A stretch of 64,000 bases of DNA from Peptostreptococcaceae bacterium. Lineage in GTDB: Bacteria > Bacillota > Clostridia > Peptostreptococcales > Peptostreptococcaceae. Positions 50,389 to 58,660 of this stretch are shown piece after piece. Location of the stretch: the NCBI GenBank assembly GCA_902363255.1, contig CABIZO010000004.1:372001-436000 (forward strand). The letters are read 5' to 3'. A program made the translations under genes and the position numbers. Below the pieces are notes generated by a model. It saw only the letters and a list, made by a program, of their open reading frames with translations. It was not told where the DNA came from and did no database searches. Numbering within the stretch: the first letter of the stretch is position 1; each line of letters opens with the position of its first letter.

Positions 50389-52159
50389 TTACTGCCACCT
50401 CCTCTGTTTCTATTTCTTTATCTTCTTTATATATATTTTCTAAGTTTTGTTGATGAGTTACTAATTCATAATATTTGTTTTTAATCATCATTAATTCTTT
50501 ATGTTTTCCACTTTCCACAATATGACCTTTATCAAGTACATATATAACATCTGCATTTGTGACATTGGCTAATCTATGAGATATAACTATTACAGTTTTA
50601 TTTTTAGCTAATTTATAAATACTCTCCCATACTTTTTCTTCACTTTCCACATCTATATTTGAAGTAGCTTCATCAAATATGTATATTTCAGGTTCTGTTA
50701 TTATTGTTCTAGCTAATGCCAATCTTTGTTTTTGTCCACCTGATAGAAGGGATCCACCTTCACCCACGTTAGTTTTTAACTTTTCTGGTAAACTCATTAC
50801 AAATTCTAATAGATTTGCTTTTTTAAGCGCATCATAAATTTCTTCATTAGTTGCATTATTTTTACCCATTCTTATGTTATCTTCAATACTTCCATTGAAT
50901 ACATAAGCACTATGATTTATAAATCCAACTTTTTTAGTTAATACATCAAATGGTATATTATTTAAGTTTATTCCATTTAATAAAATTTCACCTTCATCTA
51001 CTTTTGATTGTTTTAAAAGTAAGTTTGTGATAGTACTTTTACCACATCCACTTTCACCAACTAAGGCTATCATTTTATTATTTTTCATTTCTATATTTAT
51101 ATTTTCTAATACTTTTCTTTCTTTATCATAACTAAAGTCAACATTTTTTAGTTCTATGTTTATGTTGTTTAACTTGTCTAGTTCATTTTTATCTAAATCT
51201 TTTATTTCTTCAACTTCTGTATCTAATAATTTGAACATTCTTTCACTCGCTGATATACCGTTCATTGCCACGTGGAAGAATGATCCTAAAAGTCTCATTG
51301 GTATAAAGAATTCTGCTGATAATAGTATTATTATTAGAACTTCTCCAGCAGTTAAAAGTCCTGCTCTAAATTCAGAAATTGCTATAAGTATACCTATTGC
51401 AGAACCACCAAATGCTATTAAATCCATTATTGTTATTGAGTTTAACTGCATTGATAAAACTTTCATAGTTATTTTTCTGAAATGTTCAGCATTATCATTC
51501 ATTTCAATATTTTTATCTTCATCAATATCAAATATTTTTAAAGTAGTAAGACCTTGAAGATTTTCTAAGAATGAATCTCCTAAATCAGTATAAACACCCC
51601 AATATTTGCTTAATAATTTTTTAGCTATTTTCATAACTGCCATTATTGTAAGAGGTATTAAAGGTACACATATTAATAGTACGATTGCTGTTTTAAAGCT
51701 TATAAAACTCATCACTGCAAATAATGTTAGAGGTGCAACCACACTGTAGAATAATTGTGGCATAAATCTACCAAAGTATATTTCTAACTGCTCTACCCCA
51801 TCTACTGCTATTTGAACTGTAGAAGATGTAGATATTGTATTAGTATAGTTTACTCCTAAACTTAATAGTTTTTCATATATTGTACTTCTTAATGTCTTCT
51901 TAACCTCACTAGATGAATGAAGTGAAAACTTTGTAGACATGAAGTTTGCTATAAATCTTATACCAAGCATTGCTATTATAAACAAGCTTGTGCTTATCAT
52001 ATTTAGATTTAAGTTCCCATTCATTAATTTATCTATAGTCTTTCCTATAAATAGTATTAATGCTATATTACAGATTATCGAAATCCAGTTCATTAAGACC
52101 GTAAGTCCAATCCATTTTTTTGAACTATCACAAATTGATAGTAATCTTTTATTAAACAT
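50381..52159 (-). CDS. ABC half-transporter, CydD-like (TMD + NBD)
   Basis: 592 residues. Membrane domain with CydD-like stretches (VDGVEQLEIYFGRFMPQLFY, SFLENLQGLTTLKIFD), then KMIALVGESGCGKSTITNLL, LLSGGQKQRLALARTIITEP, IYIFDEATSNID and SHRLANV. GGAGGCAAGC precedes the ATG at 52159, which overlaps the stop of the YbaN-like gene. It pairs with the CydC-like gene that follows. No cyd oxidase genes are present here, so a role in heme handling instead of cytochrome bd assembly is inferred. Confidence 0.9.
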   Translation of the reverse strand: MFNKRLLSICDSSKKWIGLTVLMNWISIICNIALILFIGKTIDKLMNGNLNLNMISTSLFIIAMLGIRFIANFMSTKFSLHSSSEVKKTLRSTIYEKLLSLGVNYTNTISTSSTVQIAVDGVEQLEIYFGRFMPQLFYSVVAPLTLFAVMSFISFKTAIVLLICVPLIPLTIMAVMKIAKKLLSKYWGVYTDLGDSFLENLQGLTTLKIFDIDEDKNIEMNDNAEHFRKITMKVLSMQLNSITIMDLIAFGGSAIGILIAISEFRAGLLTAGEVLIIILLSAEFFIPMRLLGSFFHVAMNGISASERMFKLLDTEVEEIKDLDKNELDKLNNINIELKNVDFSYDKERKVLENINIEMKNNKMIALVGESGCGKSTITNLLLKQSKVDEGEILLNGINLNNIPFDVLTKKVGFINHSAYVFNGSIEDNIRMGKNNATNEEIYDALKKANLLEFVMSLPEKLKTNVGEGGSLLSGGQKQRLALARTIITEPEIYIFDEATSNIDVESEEKVWESIYKLAKNKTVIVISHRLANVTNADVIYVLDKGHIVESGKHKELMMIKNKYYELVTHQQNLENIYKEDKEIETEEVAVNE

Positions 52160-52538
52160 TGCTTGCCTCCAATTTAATTGTTTTCATTTTTGTAAATACA
52201 ATAACCTTAGTTAACCACATGACAACAATAACTATTCTCATTACAAAACTATCAATAGATATAAACATGAATAATAATAATAAGGAAACAGGTATTGTTA
52301 AAGTCAGCTTAGCTCTTAAAGTCATTCCACCTTGTTCTTTAAATTTCTTTACATATTTTTGATATATTTTTGTCTTCATAAATTTTTCATTTAGCCTATC
52401 ACTACTTTTTAAGAAACAAAATGATGTTAATAGTAGTAGTGGTGTTGTTGGTAAAAGAGGTAAAAATATTCCTATTATACCAATAATTAAAGATATTACT
52501 CCTAAGATGATAAGTAACACTTTTTTTACTATATTCAT
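52152..52538 (-). CDS. YbaN family (DUF454) membrane protein
   Basis: 128 residues from the ATG at 52538 (AGGAGGATAATT upstream; upstream in-frame start rejected because it would overlap the ABC gene more and lacks a site). VKKVLLIILGVISLIIGIIG, then the DUF454 signature FLPLLPTTPLLLLTSFCFLK and SSDRLNEKFMKTKIYQKYVK. Three or four helices. YbaN-like proteins are found in iron/heme loci of several bacteria; biochemical role unknown. Confidence 0.88.
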   Translation of the reverse strand: MNIVKKVLLIILGVISLIIGIIGIFLPLLPTTPLLLLTSFCFLKSSDRLNEKFMKTKIYQKYVKKFKEQGGMTLRAKLTLTIPVSLLLLFMFISIDSFVMRIVIVVMWLTKVIVFTKMKTIKLEASNV

Positions 52539-52548
52539 AATTATCCTC

Positions 52549-53322
52549 CTAACATGCTTTTGTTGGAACAAAATACATTTCTTCTTCGTTTATATTGCAA
52601 ATTACGCCTTCCACATTGTAAACAGTTTTTATAGTTTTTTCATTTATAATATCTCCAGGTTGCCCTTCTTGAATAATCTTGCCATCCTTCATAACTACAA
52701 TATTGTGACTATATTTAATTGCTTGATTTATATCATGAAGAACCATTATTATTGTTATTCCATGTTCTTCATTTAACTTTTTAACTAGTTCAAGTATTCC
52801 TATTTGATGATAAATATCAAGATAAGTAGTTGGTTCATCAAGAAGTAATACATCTGTTTTTTGAGCTAAAGCCATTGCTATAAATGCACGCTGTCTTTGC
52901 CCACCAGATAAGCTCATAACTTTCTTTTCTCTTATATCGTCTAAATTTGTTGATGATATTGCCCAGTTTATTATGGATTCATTTTCATCATCTTTTTCAC
53001 AGTGTTTTTTATGAGGAACTCTACCATAACTTACTAAAGTTTCCACATCTAAGTCTGCAGGTGATTCATTATGTTGATGAACTGTAGCAATAAGTCTTGC
53101 TATTTCTTTACTTTTCAAGTTATTCAAGTTTTTATCTTCTATATACACTTCTCCCTTATAAGGTTTGTTGTAAGTAGATAAAATACTTAACAGCGTTGAC
53201 TTACCACTTCCATTAGGACCTAATATAGTCGTGATTTTCCCCTTTGGAATATTTATATTTAAATTTTCAATGAATGCTTTATCTTTTACATAATAAAAGC
53301 TAATGTTCTCTCCTCTTAACAT
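52549..53322 (-). CDS. Heme/iron ABC importer ATPase (FecE-type)
   Basis: 257 residues. GKITTILGPNGSGKSTLLSI, the family Q-loop VHQHNESPADLDVETLVSYG, VMSLSGGQRQRAFIAMALAQ, VLLLDEPTTYLDIYHQIGIL and VLHDINQAIKYSHNIVVMKD, all typical of the siderophore/heme/B12 subfamily. It overlaps the permease by 7 bases and precedes the YbaN-like gene by 10. Energises import of the ligand delivered by the lipoprotein at 54304. Confidence 0.93.
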   Translation of the reverse strand: MLRGENISFYYVKDKAFIENLNINIPKGKITTILGPNGSGKSTLLSILSTYNKPYKGEVYIEDKNLNNLKSKEIARLIATVHQHNESPADLDVETLVSYGRVPHKKHCEKDDENESIINWAISSTNLDDIREKKVMSLSGGQRQRAFIAMALAQKTDVLLLDEPTTYLDIYHQIGILELVKKLNEEHGITIIMVLHDINQAIKYSHNIVVMKDGKIIQEGQPGDIINEKTIKTVYNVEGVICNINEEEMYFVPTKAC

Positions 53323-54314
53323 TTTTTCATACTCCTTCTTAGTAAGAATATAAAGAATGGTCCACCTATTACAGACATAACAAGCCCAACTGGTATTTCA
53401 TACGGTGTAAACAAACATCTTCCAACTGTATCTGCTATAAGGAGTAAAATAGCTCCAATACTGAAAGAAAAAGGTATTAAGTATTTATGATCTGAACCTA
53501 TTATAAATCTTCCTATATGAGGAACTATTAAACCTACAAAAGATATAATTCCTGCTATACCTGTACTTATACTTGCTAAAAATACAGCAACTGCTGATAT
53601 GATCATTCTTTGCTTATGTATATCTACGCCTAAGCTTTTTGCAGTTTTGTCTCCTAAACTCATTAAGTTACATGTTTCTCTTAAAGTAAATGAAATTAGC
53701 ACTCCTATTATTGAATATATTAATAACATTCTTGCATCTGACCATGTAACTGTAGCTAAACTACCATTTAACCAATTTGTAACTGACGATAATCCGTTTG
53801 AATTAATTGTAGTAAGTATAGATGACATGGCACTTAACATAGCATTTATAGCTACCCCTGCTAAAATAATTCTAAGAGGTGAAAATCCTTTATCGTAAGC
53901 TATAGAAAATACTAGTAATGCAGATATTAATCCTCCTCCAAAAGCTAACATTGGTTTTAAATGATTTAAGCTAGGGAAAAGTACCATAATTAATACAGCT
54001 ACTAATGATGCCCCAGCAGAAATACCTGTAATTCCTGGATCTGCTAAAGGATTCTTTACAACAACTTGTAAAAGCACACCACATATGGCTAAATTTCCAC
54101 CTACTAATATTGCAATAATAATTCTAGGAAATCTTAATTCCCTTATGATAGACATGTTTCCTTCATTATAATTTGTAAATATTCCTTTTATTAATTCACC
54201 GTAAGATATTTCCAAGGAACCCAATTTCATAGAAGTTAAAGCTACCGCAAATAAAAATATTATAGACGCAAGTATATATAATGTTTTTTTCTTTTCTAAA
54301 CTTTTATTGCTCAT
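53316..54314 (-). CDS. Heme/iron ABC importer permease (FecCD/BtuC type)
   Basis: 332 residues, about 10 helices. Signatures are LRFPRIIIAILVGGNLAICG, VVKNPLADPGITGISAGASL, AITFTSIxG-like GIAGIISFVGLIVPHIGRFI and FTPYEIPVGLVMSVIGGPFF. It forms a homodimeric channel with the ATPase downstream. The ATG at 54314 overlaps the lipoprotein gene by 11 bases and follows GGAGAAATCTTAA. Confidence 0.94.
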   Translation of the reverse strand: MSNKSLEKKKTLYILASIIFLFAVALTSMKLGSLEISYGELIKGIFTNYNEGNMSIIRELRFPRIIIAILVGGNLAICGVLLQVVVKNPLADPGITGISAGASLVAVLIMVLFPSLNHLKPMLAFGGGLISALLVFSIAYDKGFSPLRIILAGVAINAMLSAMSSILTTINSNGLSSVTNWLNGSLATVTWSDARMLLIYSIIGVLISFTLRETCNLMSLGDKTAKSLGVDIHKQRMIISAVAVFLASISTGIAGIISFVGLIVPHIGRFIIGSDHKYLIPFSFSIGAILLLIADTVGRCLFTPYEIPVGLVMSVIGGPFFIFLLRRSMKKC

Positions 54315-55179
54315 TTAAGATTTCTCCCATCTTATCTAACGCTTCTATAACTTTTAAGTTTGCGCTCATTCCAAAATATCCATTTTCAAGGTAATATATT
54401 TTATCATTTTTTATAGCATCTAACTGTTTCCAAGTTTCTTTAGCAAATTCTTCTTCTACAGTTTTCTTTGCTTCTTCCGGAACTGCATGTGTCATTATAA
54501 GAATTTTATCAGGGTTCCTTTTTATTATTTCTTCCATATTAACTTGCATGAAAGATGAAGTTTCGCTTTCAAAAATATTATTACCACCAGCAATTCTTAC
54601 TAAATTACCTACGTAAGATAAATCCGTTGAAACCATTACTGATCCAGGCGCACCAAATAATACAAGAACTTCTTCATCGTTTTTTTTATTTTTTAAAATC
54701 AATTCTTTTTCTTTATTTTCTAATTCTTCTATTATTTCATTTGCTTTATCACTTTTATCAAATTTTTCACCTAAAGTTACTATAGTTTCCTTAAGTCCAT
54801 CTACAGTACTTAAATTAACAAATTCACTTGGTATATTATTTTCAGTAAATTTCTTTTCAAAATCTGATCCTAATGTATCTACAGAAACTACACAAGTTGG
54901 TTTTAGAGATTTTATTATTTCTAAATCTGGATTCATAGGACTTCCAACTTTTGTAGCATCCTTTACACTTTCAGGTAATTCATAAGAAGTAGTTGGAACA
55001 CCACTTACTTCAACACCTAATTCATCTAATATTTCTGTTACAGCAACTGATGTTGCAACTACTACTTCTTTATCGCTCTTATTTGTAACTTCATTATTAC
55101 TTTCAGTACTTGAACAACCAACCATAAGAGTTAGTGTTGACAATGAAAGTAATCCAACTATTTTTTTCTTTAAGCTCAT
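54304..55179 (-). CDS. Heme/iron-binding lipoprotein (IsdE/HtsA-like)
   Basis: 291 residues from the ATG at 55179 (GAGAGGGAAGAGAAGA upstream; an in-frame ATG 24 bases earlier would precede the site). Lipoprotein signal LLSLSTLTLMVGCSSTESN, with lipidated Cys in LMVGC. Class III binding-protein fold: VVVATSVAVTEILDELGVEV, AGVPxxxx-like SGVPTTSYELPESVKDATKV, GSPMNPDLEIIKSLKPTCVV and VRIAGGNNIFE. GSPMNPDLE carries a Met where IsdE uses Met78 as heme ligand. Hands heme to the permease. Confidence 0.9.
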   Translation of the reverse strand: MSLKKKIVGLLSLSTLTLMVGCSSTESNNEVTNKSDKEVVVATSVAVTEILDELGVEVSGVPTTSYELPESVKDATKVGSPMNPDLEIIKSLKPTCVVSVDTLGSDFEKKFTENNIPSEFVNLSTVDGLKETIVTLGEKFDKSDKANEIIEELENKEKELILKNKKNDEEVLVLFGAPGSVMVSTDLSYVGNLVRIAGGNNIFESETSSFMQVNMEEIIKRNPDKILIMTHAVPEEAKKTVEEEFAKETWKQLDAIKNDKIYYLENGYFGMSANLKVIEALDKMGEILNEQ

Positions 55180-55229
55180 TCTTCTCTTCCCTCTCTTTGT
55201 CATAACAATAATTTCTTTTATAATTTCTT

Positions 55230-55778
55230 CTATATAATTTCACCTTTTACTATAAATCTTTGTTTCCCACCATTAGTACAAGTAACTAATGTAATTTCTT
55301 TTTTACTCATATCTTGATTTAAAACATCTATTTCATCTGACTCAACAACCCTAGTTTCCGTTATTGTATAAATAAATTCATCATCTATGGTTGTTATTTT
55401 TATTTTGTCTCCTATTTTCACTTTGTGAACTTCATTAAACACTTGATTGTGATAATAAGTACTACTATGTCCAGCTAAGGCAAAGTTACCTTCTTCCCCT
55501 GGCATTGCACTTTCTTCGAAATGACATACATGGTGTTTTAAATATTCATTATCTGTGGACTCTACTATTACATTTTTTAAATTAACAGATTCTATTTCTA
55601 TTATTCCAATCTCATCTCCAGAATTTACCTCAGTTATAACCTCGTTATTTTCGATTTTATTTTCGAAAGATGCTAAAGCTTTTTTATCAATATATTTGGA
55701 GTAGGTAATTAGAATTAAAGAGCCTATTATAATTAATAGGCCCATAAAAATCAAAAGTTTTGAAATTTTATTTTTCAT
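55230..55778 (-). CDS. Sortase (class D-like)
   Basis: 182 residues. An N-terminal membrane helix (about 8-26) is followed by the catalytic domain: H104 in NFALAGHSSTYYH, C167 in EITLVTCTNGG and R174 in KQRFIVKG. The TLVTC motif and short size with no N-terminal extension fit class D/E rather than class B. It attaches the LPQTG protein of the same operon to the cell wall. It starts 3 bp after the anchored NEAT gene and precedes the lipoprotein gene by 50 bp. Confidence 0.92.
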   Translation of the reverse strand: MKNKISKLLIFMGLLIIIGSLILITYSKYIDKKALASFENKIENNEVITEVNSGDEIGIIEIESVNLKNVIVESTDNEYLKHHVCHFEESAMPGEEGNFALAGHSSTYYHNQVFNEVHKVKIGDKIKITTIDDEFIYTITETRVVESDEIDVLNQDMSKKEITLVTCTNGGKQRFIVKGEII

Positions 55779-55781
55779 AAA

Positions 55782-56408
55782 CTATTTTTTTAATTTTCTT
55801 AAAACTAATATTATTATTGCAGCTAATACTACTCCTACACCTATGAAGATCGTCTTATTTGAAGATTTATTGCTTTTTGTCTCATCTGTACTTTCTTCAT
55901 TAGTTTCTTCATTAGATGTGCTTTCTGCTTTAACTTCTTCTACTGGTTCTTCTATTGCTTCTACTAAATTTAAAGTATCTTCCTTAGGAATTATGTTAAA
56001 TTCAACATCTCTTTCCATGGCATCAACATATATTTTAGTACTTAAATCTGGAGTTATAGAGTCTGTTTCAAATTTAAATTCTATTGTATTTTCATCTGTA
56101 TTTTCATTTATTATTTCAGCTTCAATCTCTTCACCATTAAGGCATATTCTATGATTATTCATATAATTAGTTCCACTGAATTTTAATGTATAATACCATT
56201 TTCCATATTCTTTTTCTAATGTCATATTTTCATCTAAATATTGTCTAGCCATATTCATTCCAATTTCTTGTTCATGGTAAACATCATTAAATATTTCATA
56301 AATTCCGCTTTCTAATTCACTAAGTTCAGCCGCACTAGCAACTATTGCTTGAGCACTCAGTATTAATGAAAATATAGCTACAAGGAATATATTTCTAATT
56401 TTCTTCAT
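55782..56408 (-). CDS. Membrane-anchored single-NEAT heme-binding protein
   Basis: 208 residues. Signal peptide 1-27 (NIFLVAIFSLILSAQAIVAS); one NEAT domain about 33-148 (IYEIFNDVYHEQEIGMNMAR, KWYYTLKFSGTNYMNNHRIC); an acidic Ser/Thr/Glu linker; and a C-terminal helix IFIGVGVVLAAIIILVLRKL with KK end. There is no LPxTG, so it stays in the membrane. The pocket helix has M in NYMNNH, and the last strand pair has DAMERDVEF instead of YxxxY. It would relay heme from the wall protein to the lipoprotein. Confidence 0.9.
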   Translation of the reverse strand: MKKIRNIFLVAIFSLILSAQAIVASAAELSELESGIYEIFNDVYHEQEIGMNMARQYLDENMTLEKEYGKWYYTLKFSGTNYMNNHRICLNGEEIEAEIINENTDENTIEFKFETDSITPDLSTKIYVDAMERDVEFNIIPKEDTLNLVEAIEEPVEEVKAESTSNEETNEESTDETKSNKSSNKTIFIGVGVVLAAIIILVLRKLKK

Positions 56409-56418
56409 CTATAATTTC

Positions 56419-58512
56419 CTACTTTCTTTTTCTTCTTAATAAAGCTCCACTAGCAGTTAGTAATCCACCAAGTCCTAATAACATTTCACTACCAAAAGCA
56501 CTACCTGTTTGTGGAAGTTTTCCATTTTCAACTTCAAAGTCTTTAACAAATGTTAATGTATCTTCTAGTAATTTAACTCCATACGTTACAGTTGCATTCA
56601 TTGGTATTATAAACGCTTCAACTTTTATATCTGCATTTAAATTTGGTATTGCAAATCTTATAGATTTTGAACTTGAACTACTTGCTGTTACAGCATGATT
56701 TACTAAGCTTCCATTTACATATATTTTGTGATTACTCATTAAATCCACACCTGTAAATGTTAATGTAGCATACCATTTTCCATCTATTTTTTCTAATTTC
56801 GTAGTAGAATTTGTGTATTTTCTAGCCATTTGTTTTCCAGTTGCATTGTCTGATACTATTTCATTTTTTATAGTATATAATTTACCTTTTACAGCATTAT
56901 TTTCTGCTACTGTATCATTTGATCCACCAGTTGAATTATTTGATGATGAGTTGTTATTTCCACCATCATTTGCACTTCCACTATTTGATTCTGGTATTGT
57001 TGGCTCTTCATTTGAGCTTATAAATTTAACAGAACTCTTATCGAAAGATACTCCAAAGCTTACTGTTTGATTCATAGCTGTTACATATGTAGACATTGTT
57101 ATTTCCGCATTTAAATTTGGAACTTCTACAGTAAGTTCAACAGTGTCATTATCTATTATTTTTTTAGTAAACTTAGCTGTTTTATTATTAACTTTTATGC
57201 TTATATCTTTCATTAAGCTATACGAAGACATTCTTAATGTTACATAAGTTTTTCCATCTTTAACTTCCATATTAGTAGTTTCACTTAATAAGTTTCTTAC
57301 CATTTGATATCCTACTGCATTATCAATGTGAACTATATTTTTTAATTGATAATATCCGTTTTTATAAGTATTATTTGAATTTGATGATCCTAAATTTGAA
57401 TTTGAGTCGTTATTTGTTCCTGATCCATTATTTGAATTAGAATTATTATCTGATTCTGAACTATTATTTGAATTTGAATCGTTATTTGTTCCTGATCCAT
57501 CACTTGAATCTAATCCACTATTTGAGTTATCATTTCCAGTATTATTATCTTCTTCACTATCAGTTGGAGGTGTTACTTCATCCTTATCTTCTGATTCATT
57601 ATTATCTGAAGAAGATATTTCTGATTGAATTCTAGCTCCATGAGTCATACTTCCCATTGGAGTATTATATGTAAAACTTAATAATATTTCATCTTTTAAA
57701 GATCCTATTTCAAATTCAACTATTACTGTATTATTTTCTTTATCACGTTCAAACTTTGTTTCTAATTCACTTCCATTTACAGTAGCCTTCATTGCTGTAA
57801 ACATGTCCCCACTATTAAATTCTAAAACCATATATTTTCTATTATCTACTGTTTTTAATTTACTTGAATTTAAAAATTTATTAGCCATAGAATCTTTATC
57901 TTCTGTTTCATGTTTTAAAACAGTATTTAATTTTTGTTCATTTTCTTTAATTTCTTCTTTATCATCTTCACCTTCATTTGGTACGCTTGGTGTTGGTGAT
58001 GTAACTGCATCATCATTGTTATCTTCTGGTAATGTAGGTATTTCTACGCTAACTAACTTAACTCTACAAGTCGCATCTACTACAAAGTCACCAAAAGGAT
58101 TTATTTTCACTCCTAACTCTATTGCATCATTTAAAGAACCTATTTCAAATTTTATAGTTTTTGTATCTTTTGAACTATCAATAGTAGTAGTTCCTTTTAC
58201 GCCTTTCCCATTCACTTTTGGATTTAATTCTTTTAATAAGCTTCCGTTAGCAAATTTCATTATCATGTATATTTTATTATTTGATATTTGTATTTTAGTA
58301 GATTCTAGATAACCCCCAGCCATAGAATCTTCATCTGATTCCTCTTTTAATAATTTTGCATTTATATCATATGTTCCATCAACATATTGAGTTATCGCTG
58401 ATGAGCTCTTTATTAATTCTGCGGCACTTACTGACGTTAGTGTGCTACCAAATACTGATATTATTGCTAAAGCTATTGCTGTATTTTTTACTAATTTACC
58501 TTTTCTTATCAT
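56419..58512 (-). CDS. Cell-wall protein with four NEAT domains and LPQTG anchor
   Basis: 697 residues. Signal peptide about 1-30. NEAT domains at about 43-155, 197-300, 385-500 and 545-655, separated by Ser/Asn/Asp-rich linkers; sorting signal L666-P-Q-T-G670, hydrophobic stretch and RRKRK end. NEAT domains capture heme or hemoglobin. NEAT3 has SLMKDISIKV and TAMNQTVSFG, NEAT4 DLMSNHKIYV and IPMNATVTYG, NEAT2 GDMFTAMKAT and TPMGSMTHGA: Met in both pocket segments. NEAT1 (SLLKEL, PFGDF) lacks both Met. None has YxxxY. First gene of the operon. Confidence 0.93.
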   Translation of the reverse strand: MIRKGKLVKNTAIALAIISVFGSTLTSVSAAELIKSSSAITQYVDGTYDINAKLLKEESDEDSMAGGYLESTKIQISNNKIYMIMKFANGSLLKELNPKVNGKGVKGTTTIDSSKDTKTIKFEIGSLNDAIELGVKINPFGDFVVDATCRVKLVSVEIPTLPEDNNDDAVTSPTPSVPNEGEDDKEEIKENEQKLNTVLKHETEDKDSMANKFLNSSKLKTVDNRKYMVLEFNSGDMFTAMKATVNGSELETKFERDKENNTVIVEFEIGSLKDEILLSFTYNTPMGSMTHGARIQSEISSSDNNESEDKDEVTPPTDSEEDNNTGNDNSNSGLDSSDGSGTNNDSNSNNSSESDNNSNSNNGSGTNNDSNSNLGSSNSNNTYKNGYYQLKNIVHIDNAVGYQMVRNLLSETTNMEVKDGKTYVTLRMSSYSLMKDISIKVNNKTAKFTKKIIDNDTVELTVEVPNLNAEITMSTYVTAMNQTVSFGVSFDKSSVKFISSNEEPTIPESNSGSANDGGNNNSSSNNSTGGSNDTVAENNAVKGKLYTIKNEIVSDNATGKQMARKYTNSTTKLEKIDGKWYATLTFTGVDLMSNHKIYVNGSLVNHAVTASSSSSKSIRFAIPNLNADIKVEAFIIPMNATVTYGVKLLEDTLTFVKDFEVENGKLPQTGSAFGSEMLLGLGGLLTASGALLRRKRK
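57395..57500 (-). repeat. Two 34-bp direct repeats in the NEAT-protein linker
   Basis: 57395-57428 and 57467-57500 differ at one base and are 72 bp apart, coding GSGTNNDSNSN twice. They sit in the Ser/Asn/Asp linker between NEAT2 and NEAT3. The 72-bp period is 24 codons, so copy-number change would keep the frame and alter linker length. Confidence 0.8.
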
Positions 58513-58548
58513 AATTTTTTATCTCTCCCTGAATAATTTTATAATATA

Positions 58549-58577
58549 AGTCTATCATTATTGAGAATCATTGTCAA
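58549..58577 (-). promoter_or_regulatory. Promoter of the heme operon
   Basis: On the minus strand TTGACA (58572-58577) and TAGACT (58549-58554) are 17 bases apart, about 40 bases before the NEAT gene start. The -35 box is embedded in a Fur-box-like palindrome. Confidence 0.75.
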
Positions 58578-58595
58578 TAAATAATAATTATCAAT
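58561..58595. promoter_or_regulatory. Two Fur-box-like operators of the heme operon
   Basis: TTGAGAATCATTGTCAA (58561-58577) matches the 7-1-7 Fur pattern TGATAAT-N-ATTATCA at most positions; ATAATAATTATCAAT (58581-58595) is a second, partial copy immediately upstream. Together they cover the -35 region, where bound Fur with Fe2+ would block transcription. Fits iron-regulated heme uptake. Confidence 0.7.
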
Positions 58596-58612
58596 TTTAT
58601 TAAAATATGTAG

Positions 58613-58660
58613 AAAAAAGAGCTAAATATATTAATAAAATTAATATACTTAGCTCTCTTT
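58613..58660 (-). terminator. Intrinsic terminator after the arginase-like gene
   Basis: AAAAGAGCTAA and TTAGCTCTCTTTT with an inner stem TATATTAA/TTAATATA. It lies at the stop codon of the gene at 58660 and upstream of the heme promoter. Confidence 0.75.

Noticed and set aside
50381..52159. CydD assignment in the cytochrome bd sense
   Set aside because: No cydAB genes adjoin and the operon is heme-uptake type, so I call it CydD-like without the gene symbol.
57395..57500. Direct repeats as a CRISPR-like array
   Set aside because: Only two copies, in frame inside a coding linker, with low-complexity coding for Asn/Ser; no cas genes.
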